Positions 35,632 through 45,645 of a stretch of 64,000 bases of DNA are shown piece after piece (the first letter of the stretch is position 1; every line of letters begins with the position of its first letter). The position numbers and the translations under genes are program-made. The DNA comes from Macrostomum hystrix. Its lineage: Eukaryota > Platyhelminthes > Macrostomidae. Location of the stretch: NCBI GenBank assembly GCA_950097015.1, contig CATNEN010000034.1, positions 6,094,501 through 6,158,500 of the forward strand. The letters run 5' to 3'. Under the pieces are notes generated by a model that saw only the letters and a program-made list of their open reading frames with translations, did not search any database and was not told the DNA's origin.

Positions 35632-37986
35632 ATGACAGCAGCCTCTACCAGCGCCCCCCAGTCGGTGGCCGCCGCGGCAGACGAACAGCCGGCCAATTTG
35701 ACGGAGGCCGAGGAGGACGCCGCCGCCGTTCGCCGACCAAACGATTCCCGATTTCATCAGCAGCGGCTGCCCGCCTGGCAACCGTTGCTAACGGCTAAGC
35801 CGGCCTTCTGTTTATTCTTCGGTATTGGCATTGTGTTTGTACCGCTGGGCGCTGTTCTGCTAACCACCTCACAATCCGTTGAAGAAGTGAAGACCGACTA
35901 TACCAACTGCAAGAATGGCTCCCACTTCTGCATGCAGTTGGTGAGGATTCGATTTTTTGTTTGAATGAAACTTCTGATATTGAGTTGAAGTTGATTCAAA
36001 TCAGGATTCAACTCCGCTGTGAGATTCTAGAGAGCAAAGTGAGAGTGTACACTGCCTGAAGCATGGCTTAACCAGGTCTGCATTGCTCAAATTAACCTAT
36101 ATATTAAATTGGTACCAAAATTTAGCTTGGGTATACTTCAGGTTTAGTAAAGCTGCGAAATTTATAAAACTATTATAAATATTTACTTACAACACAGGTG
36201 AGTGCTCCAAATTACTACGCGAACTACCAGAGCTGCCAGTGCACAGTTGATGTCCGTTTAAGCGTCAGCCTAGTTGGCCAGGTGTACGCCTACTATGCTC
36301 TGACTAATTTCTATCAGAATCACCGGCGCTACGTTAAAAGCCGAGACGACGGCCAACTGCAGGGCACAAAGACTAGCAACCTGTTGACTGACTGCGATCC
36401 GTACAGGCAGAGCCCCTCTGGCCAGCTGTACGCTCCCTGCGGCGCCATCGCCAACAGTCTGTTTAATGACACCTTCCAACTGTTCTACAATCAACCAGGT
36501 GGCAGCCTGGTGGCTGTGCCATGGACTTCGTCTGGTATCGCGTGGGACAGCGACAAGGCTAGGAAATTCGCGCGTATAACGGAATGGAATGGCACTGTTA
36601 AGCCGGTTAATTGGCCCAAGTCTGCCAAGGAGAGAAACGCGAATGCTTATCAGGTCAGGCATTGTTCTAATAACTCTCTTCCTATGTTGTCAGTGACTAT
36701 TTGTTTATTTCGATAATTTCCGGGTTTCATCGTTTTTAACCAAAAGCGTATCATATCGTTGGTGGGTGAGTGATTCTCTTGCGAGGCCACATTCATTTGG
36801 GGCGCAGCCGCGGAGGGAAGTCTTGAGGGCTTGTCTTGCAATTTATGCCCTTGAGGACCAACCTCCAAGGCACAGTGAAATGTACACTGCCTGACGATGA
36901 GAAAGTCAGGTCAGGAAACACTGGGCAGATGTACACACCTGTGTGAGCGGAACGGGCAGGATTGACTCCTCGCTGGCTGCGGGTCTACTGTCACCATATG
37001 GTGTGCAAAATTTTTTTTAACTATTATATGGTTAGTTTCAAAGTATAAGGATATCGGTTCTTTCAATTTGAGGAAATAGTTTGTTCTTTGTAACCTTTGG
37101 AATAAGCTGCGAGAACCAGCGGTACCACGTCTTTTGTTCGGAAAGCCAAAGTCATTTTAAGACGCTCGTCAACTTGCTTCTAAATGAGTAAATTGATGGG
37201 ATTTTTCGTCGGTATTTAGTATTCCTAAATTTTTTTTGACTAGATGTTATTCTGAATTCCTCTAAAAAGCGTAATTTATTTAAGAAAAATTACATTTTCC
37301 GGTGTTTTCGTCTTTTTTACTACTTGCATTGCTTTTTCCGCGGTTTTCCGACTTATTTGACTATTTTTTTGCTTTTTCCGGGTTTTAGTCTTTTTACTTT
37401 TTTATTTCTTATTTTCCGGGTTTTGGTCTTTTTTTACTTTTTATATTTCTTTTTTTCCTGGGTTTTCGTCTCTTTTACTATTTTTATTGCTTTTTTCTGT
37501 GTTTTTACTCTTGTTTTACTATTTTATTGCTTTGTTCTGGGTTTTCGTATTGTTTACTATTTTTATTGCATTTTCCGGGTTTTTGTCAGCTTGTATCGTT
37601 AAAAACGTTAAATTTGAACACAGAAGTGAGAACTATTTCACTCTAAATCTGTAAAACATAATTTTCAGGGCGACGAAGAGTTGATCGTTTGGATGCGCAC
37701 GGCCGCCTTGCCCTCGTTTCGCAAGCTGCACCGCATTGTGCAGCACGACTCCACAACTACGACACTGTTTCGCAACGGCCTGCCTGCAGGAAACTACACC
37801 CTGGTGATTAACTACGCTTATCCTGTCAGCGCATTCGCCGGCACTAAATCGTTTATCCTAACAACCACCACCTGGATTGGCGGCAAAAACCCTGCACTGG
37901 GCATTATCTACCTGGTGGTCGGCTGTTTCCACGTTATCCTCGGCATTGTCTTCGTTGGAGTTTTCATATATTCTAAGAAGAAGTAA
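35632..37986 (+). CDS. TMEM30A: CDC50/TMEM30 family P4-ATPase flippase subunit (3 exons)
   Basis: Exons 35632-35940, 36198-36653 and 37669-37986 join to 360 residues, the usual length of the family (361 in human TMEM30A as I recall). CDC50 proteins are two-pass glycoproteins needed for ER exit and activity of phospholipid flippases. Family signatures are clear: RRPNDSRFHQQRLPAWQP before TM1, FYQNHRRYVKSRDDGQL, APCGAIANSLFND, RTAALPSFRKL, WIGGKNPALG and a second membrane segment close to the end. The acidic, alanine-rich N-terminus is less conserved. A CAG acceptor 34 bases before the ATG suggests an upstream exon. Two oddities: exon 2 starts GTGAGT directly after CAG, and the stop TAA lies inside a perfect GTAAGT donor. 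A SINE body copy sits in intron 2. Confidence 0.95.
36779..37003 (+). mobile_element. Headless SINE copy in CDC50 intron 2
   Basis: Closely similar to 49090-49315: GCGAGGCC, TTGGGGCGCAGCCGCG, then AACCTCCAAGGCACAGTG, TACACTGCCTGACGATGAGA and GATGTACACACCTGTGTGAG in the same order. It begins exactly where the tRNA-like head ends in the other copy, so the head is missing. Confidence 0.7.
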
Positions 37987-38103
37987 GTATTTACCTTCTT
38001 TTACCTTCTACTGGATTTTATAGAATCTAATTAGACATGGTTAAGAGATCAAATACTTACAACTTCTAATAACTCAAAATACTTATTTGGTTTTATTAAA
38101 TAG

Positions 38104-38573
38104 CGTGCTGCTAGTGGGCCAATCAGTGTGCTGCTAGTGGGCCAATCAGTGTGCTGCTAGTGGGCCAATCAGTGTGCTGCTAGTGGGCCAATCAGTGTGC
38201 TGCTAGTGGGCCAATCAGTGTGCTCCTAGTGGGCCAATCAGTGTGCTGCTAGTGGGCCAATCAGTGTGGCTGCTAGTGGGCCAATCAGTGTGCTGCTAGT
38301 GGGCCAATCAGTGTGCTGCTAGTGGGCCAATCAGTGTGGCTGCTAGTGGGCCAATCAGTGTGCTGCTAGTGGGCCAATCAGTGTGCTGCTAGTGGGCCAA
38401 TCAGTGTGGCTGCTAGTGGGCCAATCAGTGTGCTGCTAGTGGGCCAATCAGTGTGCTGCTAGTGGGCCAATCAGTGTGCTGCTAGTGGGCCAATCAGTGT
38501 GCTGCTAGTGGGCCAATCAGTGTGCTGCTAGTGGGCCAATCAGTGTGCTGCTAGTGGGCCAATCAGTGCGCTA
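38104..38573 (+). repeat. 23-bp minisatellite with a CCAAT box in every unit, about 20 copies
   Basis: Unit core GCTAGTGGGCCAATCAGTG. A few units are 24 bases (GTGTGGCTGC). GGCCAATCAG fits the extended CCAAT box bound by NF-Y. The array begins 117 bases after the CDC50 stop. Confidence 0.95.
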
Positions 38574-40255
38574 CTGTAACTGCAGTTCTGCTGCTATCCA
38601 TTTGTTGTACCTATTAATTAATCTCTATGTTACGCAAACCGATCGCGGTGTGTTCGCCAGGTCTCTAGTTGCTCAAGTGCGGCATGATTAGGTAAATGGC
38701 TGATTATCCTATTCTAGAAGTACTACTGTAACAATGCCTACTTTCCTTACTATTACTTCGTTCACAATGCAATTTAAATGTTACTCGTGCAAGCAAAATA
38801 TTCAATGCTTTTTCCTAATCTACAGTGTTCTAATTGCTTAACTGCATTGTTCGCTTGTCCAAATGGCAGTTTAAGTTATGCGTTAAACTATTAACTATTC
38901 GCAGTTATCGCTCCACTCTACTTATAGTACAGCATTTTGAAAATTAAACAGTTTTCGTTGATGACGTATCGATATGGTAATATCTGTAGGTGGACAGGTC
39001 GGTTATTTTTAGATTTAATTAGATTTAATATATTGTAATTAGATTTAATTTCTTTAAACACACGCTTCACAGAGACCGACAGATGGACTCCCACAGCAAG
39101 GATCCAAACTAATTGTTTTAAAAGACGTAAATGTTTTTTTTCCAGAAATTGTACTTTGCATGGCCACTCTAGTCATTGTTGAATGTTGTAAAACTCGTTT
39201 CCAACAGTTTCCAACAGATGATTGATTTGTTTCTCGTTAGTCGGTTGATTACAAGATTTGTATTTAAAACAAGAACAATTAAATTGCAAGATTTTATTAG
39301 CTATTCTTATTTATCCTATCAGGTCCACTGCCTGCGTCATAATTGGCGGTCTCGACAATGCCGCATTTCGGCCTAAATGCACCTGATCAGTTTTTCTTTA
39401 GGCCATTGTAGACTTGTTAGTTGTGGGTAGTTTAAAACAGGTTTTTTGTGTTTCTTTTTGGTACCTATAACATAAAAACAATGCTTTTTTACTCTTCGTT
39501 TTTTTACGGCGTGGCGGCGGGGGTGGGGTGATTTGGTTCAGAAAGGAATCGTGTTTTTTAATTGGTCAGAATCATCTCGCGTGGGGTGGGTTGTGGTAAA
39601 CAAATGGTTCAATTCGATTGGTCAGAGTCATCATCTTGACTTAGCTAATTAAATGGGTGGTTTTTCATTGGTCAGCATCATCCACCGTGGGTTGGAATTG
39701 TGTTATAAGAAAAAGCTTTCAATTGGTCAGTATTTTACTGCACTTGGATTGGTTCGTCAAGTGACAGGTCGAATTGTATTGGTCGTCGTATTCAATTGGT
39801 TGGTGCAACCCTCCAATTCCCTTCAGCTAATAAATCGACAGTGGATTTCAGTAGTTGTATATAATTTATTATTGTTTCTGAGATGCACAAGTACGAATGT
39901 GTGTGAGTGTTGTTTCTTGTGGTCTAGTTGTGACCTTCTCGCCCTAGTGACTAAGTTGTGAATTTACTAATTTGTTAAAAACATTTAACACCGAAACTTT
40001 CGCATCCTTTCAGACAGAAAGTCACCTTAACAAGCTTCTGATAGGCTGACCTCCGGCTTCTGGTACGAGACGACACAATGATCTGCCAATCTTGTTACAT
40101 TGACACGTTACTGTTAGTTTATATCTGGATATTGTTTGTTGCACAATCTAAAACTTTGACACTTTTAAATTACATGGCTTTGATGATAAAACGGTACTAG
40201 TTGTATAGTTTACCTAGCTGTACAGATTGACTTGAAGTAAGGATGGACTAGTGTA
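38574..40255. other. Spacer with a cluster of inverted CCAAT (ATTGG) motifs at 39530-39800
   Basis: No gene recognised. Between 39530 and 39800 ATTGG or ATTGGTCAG occurs about eight times beside GC-rich GGCGGCGGGGGTGGGG, a composition seen in CCAAT-driven promoters. The motif also resembles the inverted form of the array at 38.1-38.6 kb. No transcript start or exon could be identified. Confidence 0.4.
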
Positions 40256-40261
40256 ACAAAT

Positions 40262-40795
40262 TTAATGTACAGATAGGCTGGTGGTACAGGTTGACTAACT
40301 GTACAGATAGGCTAGTGTTACAGGTTGACTAACTGTACAGATAGGCTAGTGTTACAGGTTGACTAACTGTACAGATAGGCTAGTGGTACAGGTAAACTTA
40401 CTGTACAGATAGGCTAGTGTTACAGGTTGACTAACTGTACAGATAGGCTAGTGTTACAGGTTGACTAACTGTACAGATAGGCTAGTGGTACAGGTTGACT
40501 AACTGTACAGATAGGCTAGTGTTACAGGTTGACTAACTGTACAGATAGGCTAGTGGTACAGGTTGACTTACTGTACAGATAGGCTAGTGTTACATGTTGA
40601 CTAACTGTACAGATAGGCTAGTGTTACAGGTTGACTAACTGTACAGATAGGCTAGTGTTACAGGTTGACTAACTGTACAGATAGGCTAGTGTTACAGGTT
40701 GACTAACTGTACAGATAGGCTAGTGGTACAGGTTGACTAACTGTACAGATAGGCTTGTGGTACAGATTGACTAACTGTACAGGTAGGCCTGTATT
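40262..40795 (+). repeat. 34-bp minisatellite, about 16 copies
   Basis: Unit contains ACTGTACAGATAGGCTAGTG followed by TTACAGGTTGACTA. Variants alternate GTTACAGG and GGTACAGG. The ends are degenerate. Confidence 0.95.
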
Positions 40796-41498
40796 ACAGA
40801 TGTTAGATTATTTTTTGTAATAACTTTTTGTTTCTGTGTTACATACTGTCACAAAATTAAACTAAAAAAATTACTAAAAAGTTATACAAAAAATGCCCAT
40901 TTACTATTATTGCTTACTTCGGAAGCAGGTGGTACTATGTACTGTTTTCAGCAGCTGGTTATTTAAACAAGAAAATATTCTTTTGACTATGATATATATA
41001 AAAGCATTCCTATTAATTTTTTGCAATACAATTTTTTATTCCTGATATCGTTAAGTTCGTGAAGTTTTTTCTAATATCACAGTAAGTTGATGACCAACAT
41101 ACATTTTCTTATATTGTTTTATTATTGTCTTTTTCCGCGAAATCAGACGTTCAATATTTTGATTTTTAATAGGCTGTGTACCTTCTGTTTGACAATTTTT
41201 ATTTAAAAAAGTGGTTTAGTCGGTTTTCTAATCCTATCTAATCTTTTCATGTCTAATTCCACTGTTCTGACAGACAATGAGTGATAATCGTAATTATTAA
41301 TCTCGATATCGATCACATATCCAAATTGTGTTTCATTACTACTAGAAGTAGTATTTTAAGAAATAGTATCACGTGAGCATTGTGAACGCGAAGCTAAAAT
41401 GCCTGTTAATTTAAACTGTTATAAATATACCCGTTGCCCATTCCGGAGAAGTTTACTGCATAAACTCAATGGTTTCATTTATTTCATCAGATGTGGTG
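40796..41498. other. AT-rich spacer upstream of UBAC2
   Basis: No gene or motif of note beyond AT-rich runs; probably includes promoter sequence for the UBAC2 homologue. Confidence 0.5.
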
Positions 41499-41878
41499 TT
41501 TTATAGACTGGGATTTTATAGGATGGGATTTTATAGACTGGGATTTTATAGACTGGGATTTTATAGACTGGGATTTTATAGACTGGGATTTTATAGACTG
41601 GGATTTTATAGACTGGGATTTTATAGACTGGGATTTTATAGACTGGGATTTTATAGACTGGGATTTTATAGACTGGGATTTTATAGACTGGGATTTTATA
41701 GACTGGGATTTTATAGACTGGGATTTTATAGACTGGGATTTTATAGACTGGGATTTTATAGACTGGGATTTTATAGACTGGGATTTTACAGACTGGGATT
41801 TTATAGACTGGAATTTTATAGACTGGGATTTTATAGACTGGGATTTTATAGACAGTGATTTTATAGACAGTGATTTCA
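41499..41878 (+). repeat. 15-bp minisatellite, unit GACTGGGATTTTATA, about 25 copies
   Basis: Near-perfect array whose end is only 84 bases before the likely UBAC2 start codon. It is open in frame with the gene on the plus strand, so naive gene prediction would fuse it to the protein. Confidence 0.96.
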
Positions 41879-41961
41879 CATGTTGTTTTCTTCGCACTGT
41901 GATTTCAAGTGTGGCCATGTCTAATTCTCCCCGAATTGCAGTCGGTGACCTCCTTTGCCGG

Positions 41962-43607
41962 ATGTTCTCGCCGCACAGTCACTCCGGTTTCCACCAGGCC
42001 ACGGTGTCCAAGTGCCTGCTAGCCACTGTGGTCGTATCCAGCATTCTGCTTAGCCTGCCTCTCAATGCCTACAGAGCGTACTTTGTCAATGCCAGCAAGG
42101 CCTCGCCAGCTTTCACTTATGTCACATCCAAGCTGGTGTTCCTGGACACCAAGGATCTGATACCCGGCGCCCTGTTGCTATACTATTTCCGAATATTTGA
42201 GCGTCGTTATGGGCAGAGAAAATTTTGCTCATTTCTGCTGTTTAGCCTGGCATGCGGCCTATTGTTGGAGGCTCTGGTCTTCAGCCTGCTCCAGTCCTGG
42301 ATTCTCGGCCTCGCTTCGCCGTCCGGACCCGTGTCGCTGGTCTTCTCGCTGTTTGTTCCATTCTTTGTTGAGGTGCGGCTGGCCTTAATCACTGCGCTTG
42401 CCATAGTGCCTGACCTAAATGCTGGAGTGCCTGACCTAAATGCTGGAGTGCCTGACCTAAATGCTGGAGTTACTAACCTAAATACTGGAGTGCCTGGCCT
42501 AAATGCTGGAGTTACTAACCTAAATACTGGAGTGCCTGACCTAAATACTGGAGTGACTGACCTAAATTCTGGAGTGCCTGACCTAAATACTGGGGTGACT
42601 GACCTAAATACTGGGGTGACTGACCTAAATTCTGGAGTGCCTGACCTAAATACTGGGGTGACTGACCTAAATACTGGGGTGACTGACCTAAATAGCGGAG
42701 TGACTGACCTAAATAGTGGAGTGCCTGACCCAAATGCTGGACTTACTATCCTAAATAGTGGAGTGACTGACTTAAATAGTGGAGTGACTGACCTAAATAC
42801 TGGAGTGCCTGACCTAAATTGTGGATGGAATGATATAAACACTGGAATGGCTGATCTAAACACTCGAGTGCTTGACCTAAGTGCCTGAATGAATAATAGA
42901 ATAATTCCAAATAACTAGCCTTAAGAATTGAGTACTGACCTAAAGTAAAAATGAATAACCTAAAGATAAGACTCGGTAAACTAAAGACCACAATAACCTA
43001 GCCTAAGCAATTGTCACAGTATAACAGTTCCGTATGCTCACTAAATTGTTACTGGCAGGTGCCGCGGGTAGAATTTGCTCACATTCTTGGCGTACCGGTC
43101 ACCGGCAAGTCGTTCGTGTACCTGCTTGGCCTTCAGCTGGGCTCCAGTGGCTGGGGCGCCGCCCTTCTAGCCGCCTGCGGCCTGCTGACTGGCGCGGCCT
43201 GGCAGCGCTGGTCCAGCGCCATCTTTCGCTGCCTGGCTCCGCCGCTGCCATTGTGCCGCTTAGCCGCCCGCTGGCTGGACCCGCTGCTCCGGTCGAGTGC
43301 GCCAGTCTGGCGACACACCGGTGCCACTCTAGAGCTTCAGCGTCAGGAGCAGCTGGAGCAGTGGGAGCAGCAGATGCGCTCCAGATGGATGACCACTAGC
43401 GGTACTGGCGCCGCAGCTGCTGTCGCCGCCGCCGCCGCAACCGCCGCAGGTGACGACGCGTCGATGTCCCCGCCGGATAATCCTAGCGAGGAGCACATCA
43501 GCCGCCTGACAGACATGGGCTTTCCCAGGCAGAGTGTGGTCCATGCGCTGCGGCTTAGCAACAATAATTTACCAATGGCTATGAATGTGCTGCTTCAGGA
43601 GACCTGA
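41962..43607 (+). CDS. UBAC2: UBAC2 homologue, rhomboid-like ER membrane protein with C-terminal UBA domain (2 exons)
   Basis: Exons 41962-42372 and 43059-43607 join in phase 0 to 319 residues (human UBAC2 has 344 as I recall). UBAC2 is a catalytically inactive rhomboid-type protein of the ER linked to UBXD8 and ubiquitin-dependent degradation. Hallmarks are YYFRIFERRYGQRKFCSFLL, LFVPFFVE, then VPRVEFAHILGVPVTGKS across the splice, and a C-terminal UBA domain (SEEHISRLTDMGFPRQSVV... ALRLSNNNLPMAMNVLL). A low-complexity alanine run lies before the UBA. I prefer the ATG at 41962 because MFSPHSHSGFHQATVSK aligns with the human N-terminus and follows CAG (41939-41941), a possible acceptor; an in-frame ATG at 41917 is the alternative. 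The intron is mostly a 21-bp minisatellite. Confidence 0.93.
42405..42880 (+). repeat. 21-bp minisatellite in the UBAC2 intron, about 22 copies
   Basis: Unit close to CTGACCTAAATACTGGAGTG plus one base. It begins some 32 bases after the GTGCGG donor and fills most of the 686-base intron. It stays open in the exon 1 frame up to 42888, which could mislead gene models. Confidence 0.95.
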
Positions 43608-43722
43608 TAAACAATGGCCTAATTGTTGTTGATGTTTTTATGTCCCTTGTCTGACTGCTGACCACTTTATTGAAAGCATGTGTTTTCTTTTCTGTGTATA
43701 GAGATACAGACAGCATAGAAAC

Positions 43723-44117
43723 TTGGGGTTTCCCTACGTTTCTATTTTTAGACAAACTGGTAAGGAAATACAAAAAATCGTCTTGCAGCTTACCAAAGTG
43801 GGATTTACCATCGTTGATTTTTTTAGTCTAACTGTGAGGAATCTAATAAGAAAATGCGTCTTTATGCAAGTGATTTACTTGGGATTTCCATCCCATTCTA
43901 TTTTTAGCCAGACTATGGGTAAATACTGAAATTCGTCCTGCAGCTTACCGAATTGGGATTTCCCATTGATTCTATTTATAGTGTAACTGTAGAAGAATAA
44001 GAAAATTTGTCTTACTTCGTCATAGCAATTTGGGATTTCCCTCCCATTCTATTTTTAGCCAGACTATGGGTAAATACTGAAATTCGTCCTGCAGCTTACC
44101 GAATTGGGATTTCCCAT
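43723..44117 (+). repeat. Three diverged tandem copies of a ~155-bp unit with GGGATTTCCC motifs
   Basis: Copies start near 43723, 43879 and 44030. The last two share long stretches (CTATTTTTAGCCAGACTATG, then GGTAAATACTGAAATTCG and TCCTGCAGCTTACCGAATTG); the first is more diverged. GGGATTTCCC occurs at 43955-43964, 44032-44041 and 44106-44115, with GGGATTTCCA at 43881-43890. Confidence 0.8.
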
Positions 44118-44635
44118 GATTATATTTCCAATTGTTACAGTCATTTAAGATGATAGCTAAAGTGCTAATTGCATCGTGTATGTACTATATTCCATTGCAT
44201 TCATTAGGCAGGTGTGCATGCATAGTAGTCATATGTTGAAACTCTGTTAACCTAACTGAGCTTTCGTGAACCAACTTTCTAACCTTCATCGTTAGTTCCC
44301 AGTCCCAGTTCCCTAAATAGCTTTTTGTCTGACATGCTTAAATGAGATGTTACATTGTTAAGCTAATTTCTCTCAAAATTGCTTAATTAATATGATGCAG
44401 ATTATGATTATAAAGTATTTTAACACAGATAATCAGTTATGATAGACTACAATAGATTCTAGATAATAGCCCTTACTGACATCCTTACTTTTAAATATGA
44501 AAGCCTTATTTCATTTTGAGATGAGAATATTTTTTAAGTGTTATCATTGTGCACTTTTCACTTAAACATCAATTTGCAATCAACCTTAATTATTACTCTT
44601 GGTACATTCTGACCTGTTTTGTAACCTTTTAGTCA
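44118..44635. other. AT-rich spacer
   Basis: Nothing recognised between the 155-bp repeats and the next array. Confidence 0.5.
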
Positions 44636-44640
44636 TAATT

Positions 44641-44963
44641 CTGAACAGACTGGCTGATCCTGAACAGACTGGCTAATCCTGAACAGACTGACTGATCCTG
44701 AACAGACTGGCTAATCCTGAACAGACTGACTGATCCTGAACAGACTGGCTGATCCTGAACAGACTGGCTGATCCTGAACAGACTGACTGATCCTGAACAG
44801 ACTGGCTGATCCTGAACAGACTGACTGATCCTGAACAGACTGACTGATCCTGAACAGACTGGCTGATCCTGAACAGACTGACTGATCCTGAACAGACTGG
44901 CTGATCCTGAACAGACTGACTGATCCTGAACAGACCGGCTGATCCTGAACAGACTGACTGATC
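44641..44963 (+). repeat. 19-bp minisatellite, unit CTGATCCTGAACAGACTGG, about 17 copies
   Basis: Units alternate between ACTGG and ACTGA endings; boundaries are sharp. Confidence 0.95.
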
Positions 44964-45645
44964 CCTAATCGTTTTAGACTGGGTGATAATCGATGATAAA
45001 ACTATCTATTTGCACATGCTTGCTTAGTTCTATGTGGTTGTTAGAATATTGCTTATAAAACCATTAAAACTGTACATTCTATCGATTTAGTTTCTGTTTG
45101 CATGCATTCACTTCTGTTGCGCCATGAATTTTCGCTTGCGAATGAAATTATTCAGAGGATCCTGCTGCTTTGTAACCCTGTTTTTATTTATTTTTCTCGT
45201 AATACTACTCTTGTCCACGGGGAGTAGTAATTAGTGAGTGTTTTTATATATTTTAAGCAACGGAATAAACTTTTTTGTTCAAACTGGCAAACAGAAAGCT
45301 GGCCACCAACGATAATGGGAAGTATTTTTGCATCAGATTGCGATCTAGCTTAAAATATGCTGCTAGATGATACTAAATAATCGGATAAATAATCTCACGG
45401 CAGCATAAATAGGAAACAATGGCGATGCCACATTCATAATTAGATGTGTCCATATAGTGATAAGCAATGGCATACGATGCAATGCTAGCTTTAACTGCTA
45501 TTCATAGCACTGGTAATATTTGCACAGTTAGGCCAAGTTGAACCATTTTTACTAAATGTGCTATGTTGCACTCCTCAATATGGAGGGGAGATAGTAGAGA
45601 GATTAGGGAGTAAAGAAATCTAAATAGGGACACGAGAGATCTTAA
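44964..45645. other. Spacer without a recognised gene
   Basis: AT-rich sequence; no coding or RNA signal seen. Confidence 0.5.

Noticed and set aside
41491-41961. N-terminal extension of UBAC2 through the array (FIDWD repeats)
   Set aside because: Homology to UBAC2 starts at the ATG at 41962; a splice acceptor-like CAG lies between array and gene.
42373-42888. C-terminal extension of UBAC2 exon 1 into LNTGV repeats
   Set aside because: A GT donor at 42373 and an acceptor at 43058 join conserved FVPFFVE to VPRVEFAHILG; the array is intronic.
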